DNA of 48,696 nt from Amycolatopsis jejuensis (GTDB lineage Bacteria; Actinomycetota; Actinomycetes; Mycobacteriales; Pseudonocardiaceae). Of this stretch, positions 1-7,577 are shown piece after piece (position 1 is the stretch's first letter; every line of letters starts with the position of its first letter). Under the pieces are notes generated by a model. That model did not search any database. It saw only the letters and a list, made by a program, of their open reading frames with translations, and was not told the origin of the DNA. The DNA lies in the NCBI RefSeq assembly GCF_000717335.1, contig NZ_JNYZ01000051.1, positions 1 through 48,696 of the forward strand, given 5' to 3'. The position numbers and the translations under genes were made by a program.

Positions 1-168
1 CCCCGCCGCAATCAACGCATCCACCCGCAACGACACCGTCGACGGCGCCAGCACCGTATACCGCGAAATCTCCCGCCGCGTCCGCGCCACCCCACGACGA
101 ATCAACTCGAACACCGACCCCACCGACGCAGGCGCCTCCACCCGCGGCGAACGTTCACCCTCAGCCAT
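1..168 (-). CDS. ROK-type transcriptional regulator, N-terminal fragment cut by the window edge
   Basis: The reading frame starts at an ATG at 168 behind a G-rich stretch (GGGTGGGGGT) and stays open to base 1, giving 56 codons. Residues 17-56 look like the winged helix-turn-helix that opens ROK regulators: a GSVFELIRRG segment, then an RREISRYTVLAPSTVSLRVD recognition-helix region ending in ALIAAG. The family normally continues into a sugar-binding ROK domain of about 300 residues, which would lie left of the window. A sugar-responsive repressor is inferred from family membership. The separate ROK protein at 751-1725 has no HTH and is a different gene. Confidence 0.7.
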   Translation of the reverse strand, partial: MAEGERSPRVEAPASVGSVFELIRRGVARTRREISRYTVLAPSTVSLRVDALIAAG

Positions 169-351
169 ACCCCCACCCTAATCCGGCAACCCGACTTCAG
201 CTGAAAATCGGCCGGAAACGACCAGCCAATGGAAGATGCGCCCCGCTCGACGACGTTTGGCGTGCTGGCGACGGAATTCTCGGCAAGACTGTGCCAACCG
301 GCTTCCCACGCACCACCTGCCGACCGGCCCGACCAACCCCCGGCCAAGTCC

Positions 352-398
352 GTGAAGGGAACCATCAGGGAATCAGATTCCCCCATGGTTCCCTTCAC
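352..398. repeat. Nested palindrome with 14-bp perfect arms
   Basis: GTGAAGGGAACCAT at 352-365 is the exact reverse complement of ATGGTTCCCTTCAC at 385-398. A second inverted pair, GGGAATC/GATTCCC, sits inside the loop. The right arm runs into the first unit of the direct-repeat array at 389, so hairpin and array share the TTCCCTTCAC word. It resembles a REP-like or small mobile palindromic element. Function is unknown. Confidence 0.8.
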
Positions 399-530
399 AG
401 CCCTCCGCATTCCGTCAAGGTTCCCTTCACAGCCCACCACATTCCGTGAAAGTTCCCTTCACAGCCCACCACATTCCGTGAAAGTTCCCTTCACAGCCCA
501 CCACATTCCTTCAAGGTTCCCTTCACAGCC
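389..530. repeat. Tandem array of 32-bp repeats, four full units plus a partial one
   Basis: Units start at 389, 421, 453 and 485, with a 14-bp partial unit at 517. Each begins TTCCCTTCACAGCC, and each full one ends near ATTCCGTGAAAG or ATTCCTTCAAGG. Units two and three are identical and the outer ones differ at a few positions. There is no spacer of independent sequence, so this is a direct tandem repeat and not a CRISPR array. Each GTGAA to TTCAC junction can form a short stem. Confidence 0.9.
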
Positions 531-617
531 TCAAACCCACCCTCCCAACCGCAGCCGACGCACCAACCCGGACCCGGCACCCAGCCCCCGCCCTGCACCC
601 CGATCCGAAGCCCGCAC

Positions 618-674
618 ACGGTCTGAGGTGCTTGTCAAGGCATCTTTCCCGCCTTGACAAGCACCTCAGACCGT
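618..674. repeat. Perfect 24-bp inverted repeat with a 9-nt loop
   Basis: The arm at 618-641 (ACGGTCTGAGGTGCTTGTCA and four more bases) is exactly reverse-complementary to 651-674, with loop ATCTTTCCC. It lies 76 bp beyond the stop of the ROK kinase on the minus strand, so it could act as a terminator, although no T-tract follows it on either strand. The length and perfection of the stem also fit a dispersed intergenic palindrome. Confidence 0.75.
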
Positions 675-750
675 CGTGACACTCAAACCCACCAATGCAC
701 CACCCCCACCCGAACCAGCCCCACCTCCCCCGGCAAACCCGGCAACCCCG

Positions 751-1725
751 TCACACCCGCAAGGACCGGACCACCGGCTCCGGAGTCCGTCGCGCACCCG
801 CCAGCAGCAGTGCACCCAACTGACCCGCCTCCGGCCCCGTCAGAGACTGCTCAATACGCGGCGGCCGTCGCCACGGCAGCTGCGCAGCCACCCTCGACCG
901 CAGCGGATTCAGCAAAACCGCACCGGCCGACGACAATCCGCCGCCGATCACCACCAGTTCCGGATCGCTCAACGCGATCAACCCCACCAACCCTCGCGCG
1001 AGCGCATCGACGGCTTCCACCCACACCCGCGCAGCAACCGGATCGCTCGAAATCGATTGCGCGACAACGGCTGCGTCCGGCAACCGCCGCCCGCCCGCGC
1101 GCTCGTACCGGCGGCCGATGGCCGACGCCGACGCGTACGCCTCCAGACACCCATGACCGCCGCACGTGCACGGTTCCCCGCCCGCCACCACGACGACATG
1201 CCCGAACTCCCCCGCCGCACACCTAGCCCCGGTCACCGTCCGGCCGCCGATCCGCAAAGCAGCGGCGATCCCGGTCCCGATCGGCACGAAAGCCGCATCC
1301 TCGACCTGCTCCCCCACCGCCGCGCGGGCCGCCCACTCGGCGTCCGCGGCAGCCCGAGCGTCATGATCAACGGTCACCGGTACCGCATAGCGATGCCGCA
1401 GCCGGTGCGTGAGCTCCAGCTCATGCCAGTCCAAATTCGTAGCCCGGACAACAGTTCCGGTATGCCGATCGACAATCCCTGGAACCGCCGCACCGATACC
1501 GCTCAACGGCTGCCCCGCGTCGAGCGCTTCACCAGCCAAGGTGTCGAGAACATGCACGAGCGTCGCGTACGGGCTGCCCTCCGCCGCCGTCGGACGCGCA
1601 ATCCGCGCATGCACCGTCCCGTCAGGATCCGCCAGGACAGCCTTGATCCCAGTCCCCCCGACATCGGCCCCGATCAGCAGACCCGGCTCCGAAACGACCA
1701 CCGGCGCCCCCGCGCGGAAGGTCAT
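751..1725 (-). CDS. ROK family sugar kinase (glucokinase-like)
   Basis: A 324-residue cytoplasmic protein with the full ROK layout. An ATP phosphate-binding motif DVGGTGIK lies at residues 21-28, the ROK signature region GTGIAAALRIGG follows with AGEFGH, and a zinc motif of the CxCGxxGCxE type reads CTCGGHGCLEAY. Length and motif order fit an ATP-dependent hexose or amino-sugar kinase; the substrate cannot be read from the sequence. The ATG at 1725 is chosen because the ROK fold begins at about residue 16. A GTG eight or nine codons in is an alternative. Sequence immediately upstream of this start belongs to an MFS remnant on the other strand, so the native promoter may have been lost. Confidence 0.85.
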   Translation of the reverse strand: MTFRAGAPVVVSEPGLLIGADVGGTGIKAVLADPDGTVHARIARPTAAEGSPYATLVHVLDTLAGEALDAGQPLSGIGAAVPGIVDRHTGTVVRATNLDWHELELTHRLRHRYAVPVTVDHDARAAADAEWAARAAVGEQVEDAAFVPIGTGIAAALRIGGRTVTGARCAAGEFGHVVVVAGGEPCTCGGHGCLEAYASASAIGRRYERAGGRRLPDAAVVAQSISSDPVAARVWVEAVDALARGLVGLIALSDPELVVIGGGLSSAGAVLLNPLRSRVAAQLPWRRPPRIEQSLTGPEAGQLGALLLAGARRTPEPVVRSLRV

Positions 1726-2640
1726 CGCCGCCTTCGCCGTACCACCGTTCATCGGGATCCTGTCCGACCGCACCCGCAGCAGGTGGGGAAGGCGGGCGCC
1801 GTGGATCTTCTTCGGCGGCCTCGGCACGGCCGGATCACTCATCATGCTCGGCACGTCCTCCTCGGTGGCCGGGCTCGTCGTCGGCTGGTTCCTGATGCAG
1901 GCGCTGGTGAACGTCGGGATCAACGTCATCCTCGCGACGATCCCGGACCGCATTCCCGCGCACCGGCACGGCCTCGCGAGCACCGTCCAAGGACTCGGGC
2001 TGCCCGTCGGCGCCATCATCGGCGTGCAGGTCGGCGCGTTCTTCGCCGATTCCATTCTCACCGGGTACGTCGTGCTGGCGATTCTGCTGCCGATCGCCTC
2101 ACTGGTGAGCGCGTGGCTCACCCGCGAGTCGCGCGCCACGGCGACGGAGGTCCGCGAACGGCGGCGGGTGCTCGTCGAGCTCCGCCAGACGTTCCGCAGC
2201 CTCAAATTCCGCGACTACCGCTGGGTGTTCATCTCCCGCGCGGTGCTGTACCTCGGTTTCGCCATGGTCGGCAGCCTCAACCTCTACGCCCTGCAGAGCT
2301 ACATCGAGCTGCCACCCGGCATGACCGCCGCGGAAGGCGTCGCGATCGGTGCCTCGTTGCTGCTGCCGCTCACCGTGGTCAGCACCATCATCGCCGGGCC
2401 GCTGGTGGACAAGTTCCAGCACCACCGGATGTTCGTTCTCGTGGCCGGGCTGCTGGCCGCGGTGTCGACGCTGATCACCTGGGTGTGGCCGGTGTGGACG
2501 GCCAACCTGATCGGCGGCGCGCTGGGCGGCTTCGCCATGGGCCTGTACCTCGGCGTCGACCTCGCGCTGGCCACCCTGGTCCTGCCCGCCGCCGGCGACA
2601 CCGGCCGCGACCTCGGCGTGTTCCACATCGCGCTCACCTG
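1726..2640 (+). pseudogene. MFS sugar transporter remnant, truncated at both ends
   Basis: The plus strand encodes about 300 residues of a major facilitator, starting in the TM2-TM3 region with the conserved loop SDRTRSRWGRRAPW and running to DLGVFHIAL, a segment that in this family precedes the last two helices. There is no start codon, no TM1 or TM2 and no C-terminal helices. Upstream, the frame is antisense to the ROK kinase; downstream it passes into a hairpin at 2641. ROK kinases and such transporters are often neighbours, so this is probably the relic of a sugar uptake gene broken by deletions on both sides. Helices that remain look uninterrupted, suggesting recent loss. Confidence 0.75.
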
Positions 2641-2679
2641 CTACGCGCGTCCCGCCGCACCCCGGTGGGGCGCGCGTAG
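2641..2679 (-). terminator. Hairpin downstream of the catabolic operon, possible terminator
   Basis: CTACGCGCG at 2641-2649 pairs with CGCGCGTAG at 2671-2679, and CCCC/GGGG can extend the pairing inside. It lies 8 bp past the stop of the last gene of the minus-strand operon. No T-tract follows, as is common for actinobacterial terminators. The MFS remnant loses homology at exactly this hairpin. Confidence 0.45.
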
Positions 2680-2687
2680 TTTCCAGG

Positions 2688-3149
2688 TCAGTACTCGTTG
2701 CGGATGACGAAATAGGAACCGCGGATGGTTCCGGCGAGCTTCGACTTCTGGCGGGCGAACTTGAACGCCGCCAGCTCACCGGGGACGTCCATGCCGTCGG
2801 ACAGCTTGAACCCGACCGCTCGTTTCGCCGGGCCGTCCAGCGTGTACATCACGTTGATCGACAGACCGCTTTCGTAGAAGACGTAAGCCATCCGGATGTT
2901 CTCGACCTGGAACTCGGTCGCTTCCAGCGGCGGCGACTCGATCACGATGTCGCGCTCTTCCCGGAGAATGCGATGCACCCAGTCGATCGCCGGGGCCGCT
3001 TCGGCCGCCGGTTCGACGGTGAAGTCGTGGTCGTACTTGTTCTTGAAGTACCGCGCCTCGTTCGCCCGCAGCCCGGCGAGCGCCGCCACCACCGGCGACG
3101 ATTCCAGCCCGGTGGTGGAAACGGTCTTGAAATCGACCACATACGACAC
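2688..3149 (-). CDS. Conserved hypothetical protein, last gene of the meta-cleavage operon
   Basis: A 153-residue soluble protein that I do not recognise. The GTG start at 3149 is preceded by an AGGAG box at good spacing; ATG codons further in would remove well-formed sequence. It has no signal peptide or membrane segment. The composition (many charged residues, alternating hydrophobic strands such as NIRMAYVFYES and INVMYTLDG) suggests a compact alpha/beta or beta-rich fold, perhaps a small ligand-binding or accessory protein. It lies 104 bp behind the GMC oxidoreductase, the largest gap at this end of the operon, so it may be expressed at a different level. Linkage suggests, but does not prove, a role in the same pathway. 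Confidence 0.7.
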   Translation of the reverse strand: MSYVVDFKTVSTTGLESSPVVAALAGLRANEARYFKNKYDHDFTVEPAAEAAPAIDWVHRILREERDIVIESPPLEATEFQVENIRMAYVFYESGLSINVMYTLDGPAKRAVGFKLSDGMDVPGELAAFKFARQKSKLAGTIRGSYFVIRNEY

Positions 3150-3253
3150 GGTGCGCTCCTGAGGTCCGGCTTCGGATCGGAGGATATCCCACTGCCGCTC
3201 AGCGGTCCTGGTGGCGCGCGAAAGGCCCGGGGGGAACCAACCTGCGCAGCACC

Positions 3254-4924
3254 CTATTTCGTTTCTTCCGCCAGGAAAGCCGCCATTCGTTCGCCGATCA
3301 TGATGGCGCTCGCATGCGGGCCGCGGCGGGTCAAGGTGGGCATGATCGACAGATCGGCGACCCGCAGGCCACTCACCCCGTGCACCCGGCCGCGCGGGTC
3401 CACCACGGCAGTCGCGTCGGCGGACGGGCCCATCCGGCACGTGCCTGCCGTGTGAGCGGCGGACGCCAGGTTGGCGCGGATCCAGCGGTCCAGCGCTGCG
3501 TCGCTGCGCAGGTCGGACCCGGTCAGCGACGTCAGCTCCGCCCCGAGCCGCCGGTACGAGGGATGTTCCAGCAGCCGTGCGACCAGGCGGACTCCGTCGC
3601 GCAGTCGGCGGAGGTCTTCCGGTTCCGTCAGGTACCGGAAGCTCAGCCGCGGGAGCACGGTGGGGTCGCCGGAAGCCAGCGTGAGCTCGCCGCGGCTCAG
3701 TTCCGCGCTCAGCTCGACGAACATGAGCAACGTCTTGCGCTGCCGGAAATCCTCGAGGGCCGCCCTGGCGGAGCCGCCCCACAGGCCCTGCCAGGTCGTC
3801 CACGGGTTGCGGAGGAACAGTGCTCCCCTCGCGCGGTCGGCCAGCGGCTGGCTGCGGGCACCGAACAGCATGGTCGGCTTCCCGTAGATCGCCGGGAGGA
3901 GGCACATGTCGTCGGTGATCGGCGAATCCGTGGCCGTGTAGTTGAGGATCACCGGGCCTACCGGGAGCTCACCGCCGGGCACCGGGCCGTCCGTGGCGGT
4001 GCGGTACGGGACGCCGACGAACGGGTGGTCCATCAGGTTCCGGCCGACGTACGGCGCATCGTGCACGACGTCGATCCCGTGCTGCCGCAGCTGCCCGGCC
4101 GGCCCGATGCCGGACAGCAGGAGCAGGTGCGGGGTGTTGATCCCGCCAGCGCACAGCACGACCTCGCCGGCGGAAACGCGATCGCCGACGCCGTCGCGCA
4201 GGTAGGCGACGCCGTCGGCCCGGTTGCCGGTGAACGTGATCGCGCGGACGAACGTGCGGTCCTGGATCGTCAGGTTCGGCCGGCTCTCCACCGGGATCAG
4301 GTACCGCACGGCGGCGTTCATCCGGCGGCCGTCGCAGGCGTTGGTCGGGGTGAACGCGACCCCGTACGACGTCGCGCTGTTGACGTCCGGGTCCTCCGGG
4401 AAACCGGCGGCGAAACACGCTTGCCGGAACGCGTCGAGCATCGGCACCGCCGCCGATTCGGGGTGCCGCCGCACGACCATCGGACCCGCCGAGCCGTGTC
4501 CGGGCGCATCCCCGAAATCCAGGTCGGTCTCGGCTTTCACGAAGAACGGCAGGACCTCGGCATGGGACCAGCCGGGGTTCCCGGCCGCCGCCCATCCGTC
4601 GTAGTCGGCCGGGACTCCCCGTCCGTAGAAGGCGCCGTTGACCGCGCTGGAGCCGCCGACCGCCTTGCCCCGCGCGACCGAAATCGTGCGGTCGCCGGTC
4701 AGCTGCGCCGTGAACGGCCAGCTGTCGGCGCTCCCCGGCATGGCGAAGGCGCCCGAATGGCAGTACTTGAGCGCGGGCGGGTACCGGTCGATCCCGCCGT
4801 AGTGGCGCCCGGCTTCGAGCACCAGCACGGACCGGTCCGGGTCCTCGGACAGCCGCGCGGCCAGCGCGCTGCCCGAGGCACCGGAGCCGATCACGACGAC
4901 GTCGTAATGGCGATTCGCGGGCAC
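3254..4924 (-). CDS. GMC family FAD-dependent oxidoreductase (choline/alcohol oxidase type)
   Basis: A 556-residue protein of normal GMC length. Near the N-terminus is the FAD-binding motif VVVIGSGASGSALAARL, followed by the GMC signature region ARGKAVGGSSAVNGAFYGRG. The catalytic histidine lies in AHTAGTCRMG at about residue 491. The second active-site position in RRGPHASAIMIGER (about residue 537) is histidine, where some family members have asparagine. The GTG start at 4924 has a strong AGGAGGG site upstream. It probably oxidises an alcohol or a ring C-OH to a carbonyl using O2 or another acceptor; the substrate is unknown. It lies 31 bp after the DAP-dehydrogenase-like gene and is read as part of the operon. 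Confidence 0.85.
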   Translation of the reverse strand: MPANRHYDVVVIGSGASGSALAARLSEDPDRSVLVLEAGRHYGGIDRYPPALKYCHSGAFAMPGSADSWPFTAQLTGDRTISVARGKAVGGSSAVNGAFYGRGVPADYDGWAAAGNPGWSHAEVLPFFVKAETDLDFGDAPGHGSAGPMVVRRHPESAAVPMLDAFRQACFAAGFPEDPDVNSATSYGVAFTPTNACDGRRMNAAVRYLIPVESRPNLTIQDRTFVRAITFTGNRADGVAYLRDGVGDRVSAGEVVLCAGGINTPHLLLLSGIGPAGQLRQHGIDVVHDAPYVGRNLMDHPFVGVPYRTATDGPVPGGELPVGPVILNYTATDSPITDDMCLLPAIYGKPTMLFGARSQPLADRARGALFLRNPWTTWQGLWGGSARAALEDFRQRKTLLMFVELSAELSRGELTLASGDPTVLPRLSFRYLTEPEDLRRLRDGVRLVARLLEHPSYRRLGAELTSLTGSDLRSDAALDRWIRANLASAAHTAGTCRMGPSADATAVVDPRGRVHGVSGLRVADLSIMPTLTRRGPHASAIMIGERMAAFLAEETK

Positions 4925-4955
4925 GGACGGGCCCTCCTCTCCGGGGCAGCCCCGT

Positions 4956-6044
4956 TCACTGCGGGGAACGTGCCTGCCAAGCCCCGGGCACCGGCATGGT
5001 GAACAGGCCGATCGGCGCCTTGAGCACCACGGGAATGCAGTTGAACACGCTGGCCGCGGCGGCGTGGAACACGCCCTGGGGCAAGGACGCATCGCGTTCC
5101 GGCGCATCCGGGTCGAGCGACGGGGCCAGGTCGACGGTGGTCCGCGACGACGGCGATCCTTCGATTTCGACGACCATCCGGACTTCGAGCGGGAGCCCGG
5201 GGAAATCGGGGTGATCCCGCTGCACGGTGTAGATGAATTCGAAATCGACGAACGGCTCGGTTTCCCCGAGCCGCGCCGCGGACCACGTGAAGGCCGCGCC
5301 GCACACCGTCCCTTTCCTGATCTCCCCGGCCGGAATGGTGAAGTCCCGGGTCGCGAGGTACAGCCGGTAGCTGCCCTCCACCTTGCCGAGCCGCACCCCG
5401 ATGTTCCCGGCCAGCAGGTGCAGCCATTCCAGCACGCTCTGCTGGAAGTACCCGCCCTCCTCCATCCACGGCTCGAACTCGTCCGCGGGTTTGCCGAGTC
5501 CCAGCAGCTCGACCATCATGTTCAGGTTGGGGTTGGGCGAAAAATCGTCGATCTCGGCCAGGTAGATGTGGTCGACGTCGAGCGACATCCGGGTGAGCGC
5601 GGCACCCAGCCACGGCACCACCACGTCGGGGTTGGCCCCGGCGGACATCAGCGTGGTCCCGCCTTCGCGGCAGGCGTCCTCGATCTGCTGCGCGTACTCC
5701 GGGCTCCGCAGCTCGGGCACGAAATACGGCCCGGTGGACGACACTACGTTCTTCCCCGACCGCAGCAGATCGAGCACGATCCGGTCCCGCTCCCCGATCG
5801 GCCCCTGTCCCGCCGGGCAGTGCACGACGACGTCCGCGTCGAGCGCGATCAGCGCCTCGTGGTCGTTCGTCGCCAGAATCCCGGTCGGCGGCAGGCCGAC
5901 CAGTTCCCCGGCGTCCTTGCCCACCTTTTCCGGCGTGTGGACCCAGACGCCGGCCAGTTCGAGGTCCGGATGCTCGATGATCGCCTTCAGCGTCGTTCCC
6001 CCGACCGCGCCGGTCGCCCATTGGATTACTCGGATCGCCACCAT
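4956..6044 (-). CDS. NAD(P)-dependent amine/imine dehydrogenase of the 2,4-diaminopentanoate dehydrogenase / DapB-like family
   Basis: A 362-residue Rossmann-fold protein starting with VIQWATGAVGGTTLKAIIEH, the family's nucleotide-binding loop, followed by VVHCPAGQGPIGERDR and an NVVSSTGPYFVPEL segment. The long C-terminal half resembles the DAP_DH_C-type domain and not the short DapB domain. Characterised relatives oxidatively deaminate 2,4-diaminopentanoate, but many actinobacterial members sit in steroid or aromatic clusters with unknown substrates. It starts 12 bp after the gamma-glutamyltransferase-family gene, suggesting linked expression. Association with that enzyme raises the possibility of an amine-containing intermediate; this is inference. 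Confidence 0.8.
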   Translation of the reverse strand: MVAIRVIQWATGAVGGTTLKAIIEHPDLELAGVWVHTPEKVGKDAGELVGLPPTGILATNDHEALIALDADVVVHCPAGQGPIGERDRIVLDLLRSGKNVVSSTGPYFVPELRSPEYAQQIEDACREGGTTLMSAGANPDVVVPWLGAALTRMSLDVDHIYLAEIDDFSPNPNLNMMVELLGLGKPADEFEPWMEEGGYFQQSVLEWLHLLAGNIGVRLGKVEGSYRLYLATRDFTIPAGEIRKGTVCGAAFTWSAARLGETEPFVDFEFIYTVQRDHPDFPGLPLEVRMVVEIEGSPSSRTTVDLAPSLDPDAPERDASLPQGVFHAAAASVFNCIPVVLKAPIGLFTMPVPGAWQARSPQ

Positions 6045-6056
6045 CGTCTCCTTGCG

Positions 6057-7577
6057 TCAACCGTCACTGCGCGGATCGGCACCGGCGCTCACCCGGTCCC
6101 GGTCGACCAGAATCGCGTGCGCGTGCCCCATGAGTTCGTCGTGTTTCCGCACCACTTTCACCGGATGCCCCAGCCGCCGGAGCCCGGCGATCACGTCCTC
6201 GCCCAGATCTTCCTCGACGTGCACCTGGTCATCCGCATCGCCGGGCAGGATCTGCCCGCTCAGCACCCGCGGCGCGGCGACCGCCTCGGCCGGGCCCGCG
6301 CCCGCCAGCACCCGCAGGAGCACCTGGACGTTCGTCTGCGGCTGCCCCTCACCGCCCATCGTCCCGAACACGAGCCACGGCCGCCCGTCTTTCAGCGCGA
6401 TCGAGGCCATGAGGGTGTGCACCGGCCGTTTCCCGGGCGCGATCACGTTCGGATGCCGCCGGTCCAGCGAGAAGTACGCGCCGCGGTTGGCCATCAGCAC
6501 CCCGGTGCCGCGCGGGACGAAACCGGACCCGAAGGGGTGGTAGATGCTCTGGATGACCGAGCATGCGTTGCCGTGCCCATCGACCGCGGCGAGGTACACC
6601 GTGTCACCCTCCAGCGAGGACGGCGTTCCGTCCGGCGCTTCGTCCGCCAGCCGGCGTGCGTGGTCAAGGCTCGTCAGCAGGTCCACCGGTACCGGAACGT
6701 ACGCGGGGTCGCCCAGGTACCGGTTGCGGTCGAGGTACGCCAGCCGTTTCGCCTCCAGGAAAGCGCCGAGCTGCCTCGCCGAACCCGGCGCCGCCCGGCC
6801 GCCTTCCAGCAGGGACAACAGGTTCAGCATCTCCAGCGCGGCAATGCCCTGGCTGTTCGGCGGGGTCGTGACCACCTGGACGCCGTCGAACCGCGTGGCG
6901 ACCGGCCGGACCCAGAGCGACGCGTGTGCCTCGAGATCGGCTGCGGTGAGCAGGCCGCCGGCATCCGCGATTCCCCGGGCGATGGCCGAACCCAGGTCAC
7001 CGCGGTAGAGGTCCGGGAATCCGGCGTCGGCAAGGCGATCGATCGCGTCCGCCAGGTCCGGCTGCCGGATCGTGGCCCCGGCCCGCAGCGGCTGCCCGGC
7101 AGCGGTGAACGCCGCCGCCAAGGCGGGATCGGCGCTCAGGAGATCGCCGTCCATCCACCCGGCGAGCTTGGCGGTGACCGCCACCCCGTCGCGCGCCGCT
7201 TTTGCCGCCGGGCGCAGCAAATCAGCGACCGGAATGCTCCCGAACCTCCGCGACGCGTCATCCCATCCCGCGGCCACCCCGGGTACCGCCAGCGAGAGCG
7301 GCCCTTTCGCGGGTATCACCGAATGCCCGCGCTGGGCGTACGCCTCCGGCGTGGCCGCCCGCGGAGCGCCGCCCGAGCCGTTCAAGCAGTGGACCTGCGA
7401 AGTGGCGGCATCGAAGTACAGGATCCAGAGGTCCCCGCCGAGGCCGCACATGTGCGGGTAGCAAGCCCAGAGCATGGCGTTGGTCGCGAGCGCCGCGTCG
7501 AGGGCGTTGCCGCCCGCGGCCAGCACGTCCTGCCCGGCTTCGGTGGCCCGCCGGTGCGGGGAGACGACCGCGGTCAT
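6057..7577 (-). CDS. Gamma-glutamyltransferase family N-terminal nucleophile hydrolase
   Basis: A 506-residue member of the GGT/Ntn-hydrolase family. The large-subunit part shows GGNALDAALATNAMLW and HMCGLGGDLW. The self-cleavage and nucleophile threonine is T326 in EGDTVYLAAVDGHGN, followed by a small-subunit GTMGGEGQPQ motif. No signal peptide is visible, so it is probably cytoplasmic, unlike glutathione-degrading GGTs. The ATG at 7577 overlaps the stop of the upstream hydrolase gene (ATGA), indicating translational coupling. Family members include GGT, glutaryl-acylases and oxamate amidohydrolase. Hydrolysis of a gamma-glutamyl or other amide of a pathway intermediate is plausible but unproven. 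It is unusual in a meta-cleavage operon. Confidence 0.85.
   Translation of the reverse strand: MTAVVSPHRRATEAGQDVLAAGGNALDAALATNAMLWACYPHMCGLGGDLWILYFDAATSQVHCLNGSGGAPRAATPEAYAQRGHSVIPAKGPLSLAVPGVAAGWDDASRRFGSIPVADLLRPAAKAARDGVAVTAKLAGWMDGDLLSADPALAAAFTAAGQPLRAGATIRQPDLADAIDRLADAGFPDLYRGDLGSAIARGIADAGGLLTAADLEAHASLWVRPVATRFDGVQVVTTPPNSQGIAALEMLNLLSLLEGGRAAPGSARQLGAFLEAKRLAYLDRNRYLGDPAYVPVPVDLLTSLDHARRLADEAPDGTPSSLEGDTVYLAAVDGHGNACSVIQSIYHPFGSGFVPRGTGVLMANRGAYFSLDRRHPNVIAPGKRPVHTLMASIALKDGRPWLVFGTMGGEGQPQTNVQVLLRVLAGAGPAEAVAAPRVLSGQILPGDADDQVHVEEDLGEDVIAGLRRLGHPVKVVRKHDELMGHAHAILVDRDRVSAGADPRSDG

Larger units (their letters stand above)
169..750. other. Intergenic stretch rich in repeats and hairpins, no convincing gene
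   Basis: This 582-bp stretch lies between the start of the truncated ROK regulator and the end of the ROK kinase. Open frames here are proline/arginine-rich, low-complexity and without homology-like motifs, so I call no gene. It contains a nested hairpin (352-398), an array of 32-bp direct repeats (389-530) and a perfect 24-bp inverted repeat (618-674), listed separately. Confidence 0.7.

Noticed and set aside
389..530. CRISPR array
   Set aside because: The 32-bp repeats are directly abutting with no variable spacers, and no cas genes are present.
229..657. A small plus-strand protein over the 32-bp repeats
   Set aside because: Its periodic sequence comes from the DNA repeat, and no ribosome site or homology is visible.
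676..2679. A 667-codon plus-strand frame over the ROK and MFS region
   Set aside because: Arg/Pro-rich shadow frame; the ROK kinase on the minus strand and the MFS remnant in another frame explain the region.
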